From the NCBI GenBank assembly GCA_043764015.1, contig JAYUKY010000116.1:1-29096 (forward strand): a DNA stretch of 29,096 nucleotides, read 5' to 3'. Origin of the DNA: JANYGM01 sp043764015 (GTDB lineage: Bacteria > Bacteroidota > Bacteroidia > Cytophagales > Thermonemataceae). The position numbers and the translations under genes were made by a program. Every line of letters starts with the position of its first letter. Position 1 is the stretch's first letter. This document shows positions 17,563 through 24,585 of the stretch, one piece after another. Under the pieces are notes generated by a model. The model searched no databases and was not told where the DNA came from. It was given only the letters and a program-made list of their open reading frames with translations.

Positions 17563-17580
17563 TGCAAAAAGCACCAGAAA

Positions 17581-17612
17581 AAGCCCTAAATCACTTGATT
17601 TAGGGCTTTTTT
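17581..17612 (+). terminator. Strong intrinsic terminator after the phosphatase gene
   Basis: AAGCCCTAAATCA (17581-17593) pairs perfectly with TGATTTAGGGCTT (17596-17608), followed by a T-run to 17612. It is the strongest terminator in the window. It also faces the convergent YceI-like gene, and the A-rich 5' side would give that transcript a U-tract. Confidence 0.9.
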
Positions 17613-17624
17613 GATACTATTTTT

Positions 17625-17638
17625 CGTAATTCGTAGTT
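17625..17638. repeat. Two-unit heptamer repeat
   Basis: CGTAATT followed by CGTAGTT ends 5 bases before the last base of the YceI-like gene (17644). The units match the AATTACG heptamers after ileS on the opposite strand. It is probably a remnant of the same repeat class. Confidence 0.5.
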
Positions 17639-17643
17639 GAAAC

Positions 17644-18171
17644 CTAAGCTTGTTTTACAAATTGCACATTAAGCATTAATTTTACTTCATCACCTACCAT
17701 TAGACCACCTGCTTCTGTAAGAGCTGACCAAGTTATTCCAAATTCTTTACGGCTGATTTTGCCTGTAATCTCAAAACCTGCCTTGATTTGTCCGTAACCA
17801 TCTTTGGCAATTCCACCAAAATCCACAGAAAGTTGGATTGGTTTTTCTACTCCACGAATAGACAAAATACCATTCAAAGTATGAGCATCACCACTTTTTT
17901 GCAATTTTTCAGTAGAACTAAAAGTAATATGTGGGAAAGTAGCAGCAGCAAAAAAATCATCAGATTTCAAATGCTCATCACGTTGTGCTTGGTTGGTGTC
18001 AATACTTGCTACAACCACAGAAAAACTTGTTTTTAGTTCAGAGAAACTATCATCAGAGCTTTCTATCTCTCCTGAAAAATCATTAAAAGAACCAATAACA
18101 TTTGAAATCACCAAATGCTTAACTTTGAATTGCACCTCTGAATGGGTAGCATCTAATATCCATTTTGACAT
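17644..18171 (-). CDS. YceI-like family protein
   Basis: The 175-aa protein matches the YceI-like lipocalin-fold family, whose structurally known members bind long polyisoprenoid lipids. Family features run in order: WILDATHSEVQFKVKHLVIS at the N-terminus, GSFNDFSGEI, VVVASIDTNQAQRDEHLKSDDFF, ATFPHITFSST, LNGILSIRGVEKPIQL, and FEITGKISRKEFGITW near the C-terminus. Unlike E. coli YceI there is no signal peptide, so this is a cytoplasmic form. The start is the first ATG of the frame and directly precedes the conserved N-terminal motif. It is a single-gene unit behind a likely promoter at 18204. Its lipid ligand and physiological role cannot be told from sequence. Confidence 0.93.
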   Translation of the reverse strand: MSKWILDATHSEVQFKVKHLVISNVIGSFNDFSGEIESSDDSFSELKTSFSVVVASIDTNQAQRDEHLKSDDFFAAATFPHITFSSTEKLQKSGDAHTLNGILSIRGVEKPIQLSVDFGGIAKDGYGQIKAGFEITGKISRKEFGITWSALTEAGGLMVGDEVKLMLNVQFVKQA

Positions 18172-18203
18172 AATAGTTTGTGTTTAGAAGTTTTATGTTG
18201 ATG

Positions 18204-18211
18204 CAAAATTA
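18204..18211 (-). promoter_or_regulatory. Candidate -7 element for the YceI-like gene
   Basis: On the - strand, TAATTTTG fits TAnnTTTG and would start transcription about 26 nt before the ATG at 18171. The -33 region at the 20-nt spacing reads ATG instead of TTG, a partial match. Confidence 0.45.
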
Positions 18212-18254
18212 GTCAAAAATTTAGCACTGTGCATTAACCTGCATTAAGAAAAAA

Positions 18255-19460
18255 TTATTTTATTTCTAATTTCTTATAATAATAAAAATCTTTTTCTGCA
18301 AAACTTTTTTGTAATTCCGGGTAGAAAATCTTGACCAAATCCTCCAAAACAACGTCAGGGCGCACTACTCCACTTTCCCAATAATCATTACCTTTTCCAC
18401 TTATGCGCTTGTTACGGCTATAAATTTCTTTGGTTTGATAGGCTTTCAAACCTTTCATTAGTTCAAAATTTTTGGAGTTTTCCTGTGTTGCAGGAATATC
18501 CACATTTAGCCAAATATCTGCGCTGGTACATTTCTGATAGATTTTTTCCATACTTATTGGAATACTTGCCGTTCCTTTTATGTCAGAAAAAATATAATTT
18601 GCGCCTGCATCAGCCAAAAAATTAGCCATAAAACTCTCTCCTGCGGGCGTATGCCAAGTATCTTTATAAGGAAATCCACAGAAAACTGTTTTTTTAGCTT
18701 TTTTATCTTTGACAAGATTATCCGTAAAATCACTTACTAATGCTTTGGTTTGTAAGTATTTAGTTGTTATTCCATCAAATAAAACACTTGCTTTTTGTTC
18801 TTTATTAAGCAAAACTGCCATTACTTTTAGCCATTCAGTTTTGCCGAGTGGTGTTTTTTCAAGCCATTCTGCATTGAGCAAAACTGGTATGCCAGCCGCT
18901 ATAAGTGGTTGATACTGCTTGAATTGTGTGGCAGGCAAGGCTGATGCCATCACCAAATCAGGCGAAAGTGCCAATATTTGTTCTGTATTGAGATTTTGGT
19001 CATCTATTTTAGAGATTTTTTTTGTTGCTACAAGATTTTTCATCTTTTCAGAATAAATATAATCTGTACTGGAAGCCCCAATAATGATGTTTTCAGCTTC
19101 CAAAAGCTCCAAAAGTGGTAAATGAGTTGTACTTAAAACAATTATTTTCTTAACAGGGATTTTAATAACAGGCAAATGTGCTATATTTTTAGGCAAAATA
19201 GCATTCTGTTGTGCCAAAACGTAGCTTAATGTATCTGGTTTGCTTGCCACGTTATCAAAATTATCATTAGAAAACGGCTGCAAAATGTGCAGGATTTTGT
19301 GAGTTTCATAATATTCTACCAAAAAACCTTTTGCATAAGTAGGTTTTAGTGTTTGATTACTTGTTTTAGGAGTATTAGAAGTAGTTTTTGTGTTTTCTGA
19401 TGTTGTATTTTTACAAGAAAAAAACAAGAGAAAGGAGAAAATAAATAGGGTTTGTTTCAT
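18255..19460 (-). CDS. ABC-type metal-chelate/cobalamin substrate-binding lipoprotein
   Basis: This is the periplasmic or membrane-anchored receptor of an iron-siderophore, heme or vitamin B12 type ABC importer (periplasmic-binding family of FepB/BtuF). The 401-aa protein begins with a lipoprotein signal (MKQTLFIFSFLLFFSC, lipidated C16). A Ser/Thr/Asn-rich linker runs to about residue 42. The binding fold follows: KKIIVLSTTHLPLLELLEAE, IGASSTDYIY, a DDQNLNTEQILALSPDLVMA hinge region, and VRPDVVLEDLVKIFYPEL at the end. These are the usual landmarks of the family. No permease or ATPase gene is adjacent, so it is an orphan receptor or its partners lie elsewhere. The ligand cannot be assigned. 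It is divergent from the oligopeptidase gene, with 108 bp between them. Confidence 0.88.
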   Translation of the reverse strand: MKQTLFIFSFLLFFSCKNTTSENTKTTSNTPKTSNQTLKPTYAKGFLVEYYETHKILHILQPFSNDNFDNVASKPDTLSYVLAQQNAILPKNIAHLPVIKIPVKKIIVLSTTHLPLLELLEAENIIIGASSTDYIYSEKMKNLVATKKISKIDDQNLNTEQILALSPDLVMASALPATQFKQYQPLIAAGIPVLLNAEWLEKTPLGKTEWLKVMAVLLNKEQKASVLFDGITTKYLQTKALVSDFTDNLVKDKKAKKTVFCGFPYKDTWHTPAGESFMANFLADAGANYIFSDIKGTASIPISMEKIYQKCTSADIWLNVDIPATQENSKNFELMKGLKAYQTKEIYSRNKRISGKGNDYWESGVVRPDVVLEDLVKIFYPELQKSFAEKDFYYYKKLEIK

Positions 19461-19487
19461 TTGTTAAAATAAAGTTTATAGTTTTCA

Positions 19488-19495
19488 CAAAAATA
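19488..19495 (-). promoter_or_regulatory. Candidate -7 element for the substrate-binding lipoprotein
   Basis: TATTTTTG on the - strand fits TAnnTTTG, with a predicted start about 20 nt before the ATG at 19460. No TTG is present at the expected -33 distance, so the support is partial. Confidence 0.4.
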
Positions 19496-19508
19496 AAGAT
19501 TTTATTCT

Positions 19509-19516
19509 TATTTTTG
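19509..19516 (+). promoter_or_regulatory. Candidate -7 element for the oligopeptidase gene
   Basis: TATTTTTG on the + strand fits TAnnTTTG and would give a leader of roughly 45 nt. It is the same octamer as the - strand element 13 nt away, so the two divergent promoters would be packed back to back. The -33 element is not evident. Confidence 0.4.
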
Positions 19517-19568
19517 AGATAAATATTGATTTTCAACACCAATATCAACAAACCCCCCTAATAAAAAT

Positions 19569-21692
19569 ATGTTTAAATATCTTTTAACGGCATCTCTTGT
19601 ACTTTTTATGGCAAAATCTAAACTAATGGCGCAAGATGTCAATGCAACTGCGCCTGTCTGCAAAAAAATTCCTAAAATCTTAGAAAAACACGGACACAAA
19701 CGCACAGACAACTATTATTGGCTCAATCAGCCAACAGATAAAGAAGTATTGAAGCATTTGGAGGCAGAAAATGCTTACACAGATACTCAAATGAAATCTA
19801 CAGAAACCTTGCAAAATACGCTTTTTGAGGAAATGAAAGGAAGAATTAAGCAAACAGACCTTTCTGTGCCATATTTTGACAATAATTATTGGTATTATGT
19901 ACGCTATGAAGAAGGAAAAGAATATCCTATTTATTGCAGAAAGAAAGGCAAACTTACTGAAAAAGAAGAAGTTATGCTTAATGTGAATGATTTGGCAAAA
20001 GGTAAATCATTCTGTAATGCTTATACTGCTGGCGTAAGTGATGACAACAAAATCCTTGCATATGCCATTGATACGGTAGGTAGGAACAATTTTACTATCA
20101 AATTTAAAGATTTGGCAACTGGTAAAATCTTGTCTGATGCGCTAGAAATGACGTGGGGGAATATGGCGTGGTCTGCAGATAACCAAACCGTTTTTTATGT
20201 TACAAAAGATGCCGTTACATTACGCTCTGACAAGGTTTTCAAGCATAAACTAGGAGAAAATACTAAGAAAAGTAGCACAAAAGACGAGCTTATTTTTCAC
20301 GAAAAAGATGAAACTTTCAACGTAGGTGTTGGGCGTACCAAATCAAATAAATATTTGATTATTTCGTCTAGTGCAACACTTGCTAACGAATATCATTTTG
20401 TGGAGGCAAGCAAGCCAAACGACAAATTTAAAATGTTTTTGCCTCGTGAGCGTGGACACGAATATGATTTAAACCATTTTGAAAATGATTTTTATATTCG
20501 CACCAACCGTAATGCCTTGAATTTCAAGCTAATGAAAACGTCTGTAAATGCCACAGATGAAAAAAATTGGAAAGAAGTGTTGCCTTACAAAGCAGACGTT
20601 TATTTGGAAGGAATAGAGATTTTTAAAGATTTTTTGGTGGTGAGTGAGCGTGTAAAAGGCTTGGATAACATCAAAATAATTGAGTGGAAAACCTTAAAAG
20701 AGCATAACTTAAATTTTGGCGAGGCGACCTATTCCGCTAATATTGGCAATAATCCAGAGTTTAATACCACGAAATTACGTTTTGGTTTTACGTCTATGGT
20801 TACGCCTAGTTCTGCGTATGAATATGATATGAAAACTCGTGAAAAAGTGCTTTTAAAGCAAACAGAAGTGGTTGGTGGCTACAATGCTGATGATTATGTA
20901 CAAGAACGTGCCTACGCAACGGCTCGTGATGGTGCTATTGTGCCTATTTCTATTGTTTATAAGAAAGGTTTGCGTAAAAATAGTGATAATCCTACTTTGC
21001 TTTATGCGTATGGCTCGTATGGGAACAGTATTGATGCGTATTTCAGTCCCGCTAGGCTTAGTTTGCTTAATAGAGGTTTTGTGTTTGCCATTGCGCACAT
21101 ACGAGGTGGACAAGAAATGGGCAGAAATTGGTATGAAGATGGCAAATTTTTCAATAAAAAGAATACTTTTTATGATTTTATTGATTGTGCTGAATATTTA
21201 ATTGCACAAAAATTTACTCGCAAAGAAATGCTTTTTGCTAATGGTGGTTCTGCTGGTGGACTTTTGATGGGTGCAGTAGCTAATATGCGCCCAGATTTAT
21301 TTAAAGGAGTTTTGGCTGGTGTGCCGTTTGTAGATGTAGTTACTACTATGCTAGATGACTCTATTCCGCTTACAACGGGCGAGTATGACGAATGGGGAAA
21401 TCCTAACGACATCAATTATTATATTTATATGCTTTCTTATTCTCCTTACGACCAAGTAGAGAAAAAAAGCTATCCTAATATGCTCGTTACCACAGGCTTA
21501 CACGACTCACAGGTACAATATTTTGAGCCTGCAAAATGGGTAGCAAAACTTCGTGAGATGAAGACAGATAAAAACCTGATTTTGATGAAAACTGATATGG
21601 AAGCTGGTCACGGAGGCGCAACAGGACGTTTTAAGCGACTAAAAGAAGTTGCTTTTGAGTATGCTTTTATGCTAAAATTACTGGAAAAATAA
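19569..21692 (+). CDS. ptrB: Oligopeptidase B (S9A prolyl oligopeptidase family), exported
   Basis: This serine peptidase cleaves short peptides, in this subfamily usually after Arg or Lys. The 707-aa protein has the S9A layout: a beta-propeller gate in the N-terminal two thirds (start marked by HGHKRTDNYYWLNQPTDKEV), then an alpha/beta hydrolase domain. The triad is S561 (NGGSAGGLLMG), D646 (TTGLHDSQVQYFEP) and H681 (EAGHGGATGRF). The last two motifs are characteristic of oligopeptidase B rather than prolyl oligopeptidase. The N-terminus MFKYLLTASLVLFMAKSKLM-AQ looks like a cleavable signal peptide, which places it in the periplasm, unlike the cytosolic E. coli enzyme. It is a monocistronic unit that converges on an aminotransferase gene across a hairpin. 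Confidence 0.93.
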   Translation: MFKYLLTASLVLFMAKSKLMAQDVNATAPVCKKIPKILEKHGHKRTDNYYWLNQPTDKEVLKHLEAENAYTDTQMKSTETLQNTLFEEMKGRIKQTDLSVPYFDNNYWYYVRYEEGKEYPIYCRKKGKLTEKEEVMLNVNDLAKGKSFCNAYTAGVSDDNKILAYAIDTVGRNNFTIKFKDLATGKILSDALEMTWGNMAWSADNQTVFYVTKDAVTLRSDKVFKHKLGENTKKSSTKDELIFHEKDETFNVGVGRTKSNKYLIISSSATLANEYHFVEASKPNDKFKMFLPRERGHEYDLNHFENDFYIRTNRNALNFKLMKTSVNATDEKNWKEVLPYKADVYLEGIEIFKDFLVVSERVKGLDNIKIIEWKTLKEHNLNFGEATYSANIGNNPEFNTTKLRFGFTSMVTPSSAYEYDMKTREKVLLKQTEVVGGYNADDYVQERAYATARDGAIVPISIVYKKGLRKNSDNPTLLYAYGSYGNSIDAYFSPARLSLLNRGFVFAIAHIRGGQEMGRNWYEDGKFFNKKNTFYDFIDCAEYLIAQKFTRKEMLFANGGSAGGLLMGAVANMRPDLFKGVLAGVPFVDVVTTMLDDSIPLTTGEYDEWGNPNDINYYIYMLSYSPYDQVEKKSYPNMLVTTGLHDSQVQYFEPAKWVAKLREMKTDKNLILMKTDMEAGHGGATGRFKRLKEVAFEYAFMLKLLEK

Positions 21693-21708
21693 GGGTAACT
21701 TTCCTACT

Positions 21709-21741
21709 AACTTCCCGAAAATTGAAAACTTTCGGGAAGTT
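21709..21741. repeat. AACTT-type hairpin copy 8
   Basis: AACTTCCCGAAAATT (21709-21723) pairs with AACTTTCGGGAAGTT (21727-21741) over 15 bp with one A-C mismatch. That mismatch becomes a U-G wobble in RNA made from the - strand. It lies 16 nt after the oligopeptidase stop, and its last base is part of the stop codon of the convergent aminotransferase. It probably acts as a shared 3' end structure. It is about 17 kb from the cluster at the restriction locus. Confidence 0.85.
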
Positions 21742-22919
21742 TATTTACTACACATTTCCAAAATAACGGCACAAGCTGCTTCTATTTGCTCATTAGTAAT
21801 AATAAGTGGCGGTGCAATACGCATAGCATTATCACAAAACAGAAACCAATCCGTAATAATACCATTTTCTATTGCGTTATCAATGATTTTTTTGAGAACA
21901 TCAAAGTTTTCAAATTCTACTGCCATCAGCAAACCCTTGTTTCGTATTTGCTTGATTTTTGGGTGAATAAGCAATTTTTTGAAAAGATTTGCCTTATTTT
22001 CAACTTCTGAAATTAGGTTTTCTTCCAAAATAACTTCTAGTGTAGCAAGTGCTGCAGCGCAACTCACAGGGTGTCCGCCAAATGTAGTAATATGCCCTAA
22101 AATAGGATTACTTTTTAGGCTATCCATTATTTCCTTTGACGAAATAAACGCTCCAATAGGCATTCCGCCTCCCATTCCTTTGGCAAGTACCAAAATATCA
22201 GGAACAATATCAAAATGCTCAAAAGCCCATAATCTGCCTGTGCGCCCAAAACCACACTGAATTTCATCTAATACTAGCAACGTCCCAGTATGTGTGCAAC
22301 GCTCACGCAAAGCCTTAAAATAAGTTTTACAAGCCACTTTTACGCCTGCTTCTCCTTGTATTGTTTCTATAAAAACGGCTGCTGTTTTGATGGTAATTTT
22401 CTCCAAATCAGAAAAACTACCATAACAAATATGCTTAACATCAGGCAACAAAGGGCGGAAATTTTGCTTAAAATCTTCGTTTCCGTTGAGTGAGAGCGCA
22501 CCTTGCGAACTTCCGTGATAGGAATTGATGCACGAAACAAACTCACTACGGTTGGTGTAGCGTTTGGCAAGTTTCATTGCACCTTCTATTGCCTCGCTAC
22601 CAGAATTCACGAAATAGCAGTTATTGAGGTTTTTGGGCAGATTTTCAGTTAGTTTTTTAGCTAAAAGATTTTGCGGTGTTTGGACATATTCACCATAAAC
22701 CATCAAATGCAAATACTTATCTAATTGATTATGAATAGCTTGTAGGACTTTTGGATGTCTATGTCCTATGTTACTAACGCTTATGCCTGAAATAAGGTCA
22801 ATATATTTTTTGCCTTGCGGTGAGTACAAATAAATATTTTCTGCTCGTTCTATTTCTATCAAAAGTGGAAAATCAGTCGTTTGAGCAAGATAATTCAAAA
22901 AAAGTTCTCTTTGTGTCAT
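21741..22919 (-). CDS. Class III (ornithine/acetylornithine-type) aminotransferase
   Basis: This is a PLP-dependent aminotransferase of fold type I, subgroup II (ArgD/ornithine aminotransferase-like), 392 aa. Visible motifs are the substrate loop GISVSNIGHRHPKV, the phosphate-binding NSGSEAIEGAMKLAKRYT (105-122), D218 (LDEIQCGFGRTG) contacting the pyridine nitrogen, and the Schiff-base lysine K247 (LAKGMGGGMPIGA). A GHITTFGGHPVSCAAALA segment completes the site. All catalytic residues are intact. The exact substrate (ornithine, acetylornithine, 4-aminobutyrate or a lysine-type amine) cannot be fixed, and no arginine-pathway genes are adjacent. It has its own leader with a heptamer array and a likely promoter at 23010. 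The stop codon overlaps hairpin copy 8. Confidence 0.9.
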   Translation of the reverse strand: MTQRELFLNYLAQTTDFPLLIEIERAENIYLYSPQGKKYIDLISGISVSNIGHRHPKVLQAIHNQLDKYLHLMVYGEYVQTPQNLLAKKLTENLPKNLNNCYFVNSGSEAIEGAMKLAKRYTNRSEFVSCINSYHGSSQGALSLNGNEDFKQNFRPLLPDVKHICYGSFSDLEKITIKTAAVFIETIQGEAGVKVACKTYFKALRERCTHTGTLLVLDEIQCGFGRTGRLWAFEHFDIVPDILVLAKGMGGGMPIGAFISSKEIMDSLKSNPILGHITTFGGHPVSCAAALATLEVILEENLISEVENKANLFKKLLIHPKIKQIRNKGLLMAVEFENFDVLKKIIDNAIENGIITDWFLFCDNAMRIAPPLIITNEQIEAACAVILEMCSK

Positions 22920-22920
22920 T

Positions 22921-22955
22921 TTGAGTTGTGAATTGTGAGTTGTAAGTTTTGAGTT
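22921..22955 (-). repeat. Five-unit heptamer array in the aminotransferase leader
   Basis: Read on the + strand, the units are TTGAGTT, GTGAATT, GTGAGTT, GTAAGTT, TTGAGTT, in perfect 7-nt register. On the coding strand this becomes AACTCAA, AACTTAC, AACTCAC, AATTCAC, AACTCAA, ending one base before the ATG at 22919. The position relative to the start codon parallels that in front of ileS. Confidence 0.85.
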
Positions 22956-23009
22956 AATACAATATATTGATAATCAATTTATTAGATATTATCAAAACCT
23001 ACTTCAATA

Positions 23010-23017
23010 CAAATATA
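23010..23017 (-). promoter_or_regulatory. Candidate -7 element for the aminotransferase
   Basis: TATATTTG on the - strand is a full TAnnTTTG match. A TTG lies upstream but with a 16-nt spacer instead of about 20. The leader would be roughly 85 nt and would contain the whole heptamer array. Confidence 0.5.
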
Positions 23018-23034
23018 CTATTTTTTGTTGTATC

Positions 23035-23069
23035 AACTCATCATTCATAACTTATAATTTATAATTCTT
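23035..23069. repeat. Five-unit heptamer array at the end of the anti-sigma gene
   Basis: AACTCAT, CATTCAT, AACTTAT, AATTTAT, AATTCTT run in 7-nt register and end inside the stop codon of the anti-sigma gene (23068-23070). The units resemble the coding-strand form of the array about 80 bp to the left. Confidence 0.65.
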
Positions 23070-23829
23070 AAACGCCTCCACTTGCATAAATTTTACCCTC
23101 TGCTTTTGGTACGCCACCAGTGCGTTCTAGTGTGACAGCAAATTTCTGAAATTTATCTACTTTTTTGACTTTTTGCAAGCCTTTTAAATCAAAAACTCCT
23201 GCATCAACTACGTTTTCACCATCAATAGCCCATAATTGATATTGTTTTCCTGCTGGTGGCGCAGGCAAAGCAGGGCAAAAAATATGTGTTTCGTGGGTAG
23301 TTTTATCCCAATAAACCCACGCTTCTAACTCTGGGGCAAGGTCTTGTGCGCCTTTGATGGTTACAATAATATTATTAGTATTTTCAATTACTTTTACTTC
23401 TGATGCCATTTGCTGATTTTCTTTTTTGATACCAACCAACTGATTTTCAGATGTTTGCCATTGAGAATAAAAATGAACATTAGCAAGCAAGCTCAATGCA
23501 AAAAAGATAAATCCTGCTGCTATTGTATAAGATTTCCAAAAAGCATAAGGTTTTTCTATACTATTTACTTGATGTTCTGTAAGTTCGTTTTTGAAGATAT
23601 TTTCAGTTGAAAGTATCTTTTCTTCTATCATTTGCTTGATATGTGGGGCAGGTGGCATCTCAAACTGATAAGCATAATCATCAATAGCATACTGCAAATC
23701 AAGTAATTCAGCTTTTATTTCTGGATATAGCTCTGCCATATGCTCCACTTCCTGCTGTTCTTCTTGCGTTGTTGCGCCAAGAACATACATACTCAAAATG
23801 CCAGATTCTATGAATTCCCTGATAATCAA
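23068..23829 (-). CDS. Membrane anti-sigma factor, RskA-like
   Basis: This is the inner-membrane partner that holds the adjacent ECF sigma factor inactive. The 253-aa protein has a cytoplasmic N-terminal domain of about 95 residues (IESGILSMYVLGATTQEEQQ, the usual anti-sigma opening). A single membrane helix follows at about 101-119 (YTIAAGFIFFALSLLANVH), then a short coiled coil and a periplasmic RskA-type domain (ALPAPPAGKQYQLWAIDGEN, VVDAGVFDLKG, VTLERTGGVPKAEGKIYASGG). There is no H-x3-C-x2-C zinc anti-sigma motif, so redox sensing through zinc is unlikely. It begins 29 nt after the sigma gene ends and is certainly co-transcribed. In this family release normally involves proteolysis, but no protease gene is adjacent and the signal is unknown. 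Confidence 0.9.
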   Translation of the reverse strand: MIIREFIESGILSMYVLGATTQEEQQEVEHMAELYPEIKAELLDLQYAIDDYAYQFEMPPAPHIKQMIEEKILSTENIFKNELTEHQVNSIEKPYAFWKSYTIAAGFIFFALSLLANVHFYSQWQTSENQLVGIKKENQQMASEVKVIENTNNIIVTIKGAQDLAPELEAWVYWDKTTHETHIFCPALPAPPAGKQYQLWAIDGENVVDAGVFDLKGLQKVKKVDKFQKFAVTLERTGGVPKAEGKIYASGGV

Positions 23830-23858
23830 TGTTTTAAGATGTTAAAGTTGATAATGTG

Positions 23859-24488
23859 TTAATTTTCTGATACTTTTTGTTTACTATTTTCTTTTAATTG
23901 ATTTAAAGCTATTTTGACGATATTTTTGGTGTTTTCTACTGACAAATTAAATTCTTTTGCTATCGTTTCCACAGAATATCCCCTAAAGTAAATAAGGTCA
24001 ATAATTATTTTGTGGCTTATTTTCTTATCTGCATCTTGTTCTTGTGAAACTAAAAATGGTGTTTGAAGGTTTTGATTTTTTTCATTTTTTTTCAAATGAT
24101 TTGAACTAATTTTGTCTAGATTAGCGTTTTGTTCATCTTCAATAATATTTCGTTTGCTATTGTGCGCCAGCGTGTGTGAAATATCACGCATCCACGCTAA
24201 GAAGTTACTATTTGTTGCATTATATTGTTCAATATTGTTCCAAATATTTATAAAAACTTGTTCTAAAATCTGTTGTGCAATACTGTGATGTTGAACTATT
24301 TGCAAAATAATACCATACAAAATACTAGCGTATTTTGTGTATAAAGTATCAAAAGCTACAGATTTTTGCGCTTTTAAGTCCTCAATAAGTTTTTTTTCGT
24401 CTAAAAAATGGGGGATTTTGTTCAATGCTATTGCGTTTTCTTTGATATTTGTTACAAATTTCTCAAAAATATCAAAAAAAAACGACAA
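23859..24488 (-). CDS. ECF-type RNA polymerase sigma factor
   Basis: This is a group 4 sigma factor of 209 aa. Region 2 covers about residues 34-113: LIEDLKAQKSVAFDTLYTKY, then a core-binding and -10 recognition helix with VFINIWNNIEQYN and FLAWMRDISHTLAHNSKR. A variable linker runs to about 155. Region 4 is 157-200, with the helix-turn-helix YFRGYSVETIAKEFNLSVEN followed by TKNIVKIALNQLKE. The first ~30 residues precede region 2 and have no family match, so a later start is possible, although no better-placed ATG stands out. The anti-sigma factor follows in the same operon. I could not find a distinctive promoter that would show autoregulation. Confidence 0.92.
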   Translation of the reverse strand: MSFFFDIFEKFVTNIKENAIALNKIPHFLDEKKLIEDLKAQKSVAFDTLYTKYASILYGIILQIVQHHSIAQQILEQVFINIWNNIEQYNATNSNFLAWMRDISHTLAHNSKRNIIEDEQNANLDKISSNHLKKNEKNQNLQTPFLVSQEQDADKKISHKIIIDLIYFRGYSVETIAKEFNLSVENTKNIVKIALNQLKENSKQKVSEN

Positions 24489-24585
24489 ACTCGCATAAAA
24501 TCAGAATAAAAATACAATTAAAAGAGGTGTTTTTATGTAAAATTAAAATTAAAACCTAAATTGCGTAAAATCTAAAAATAGAATA

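Noticed and set aside
17563..17575. Small GTGC/GCAC hairpin after the phosphatase gene
   Set aside because: The stem is only 4 bp and it lies just before the strong terminator at 17581; it is not meaningful on its own.
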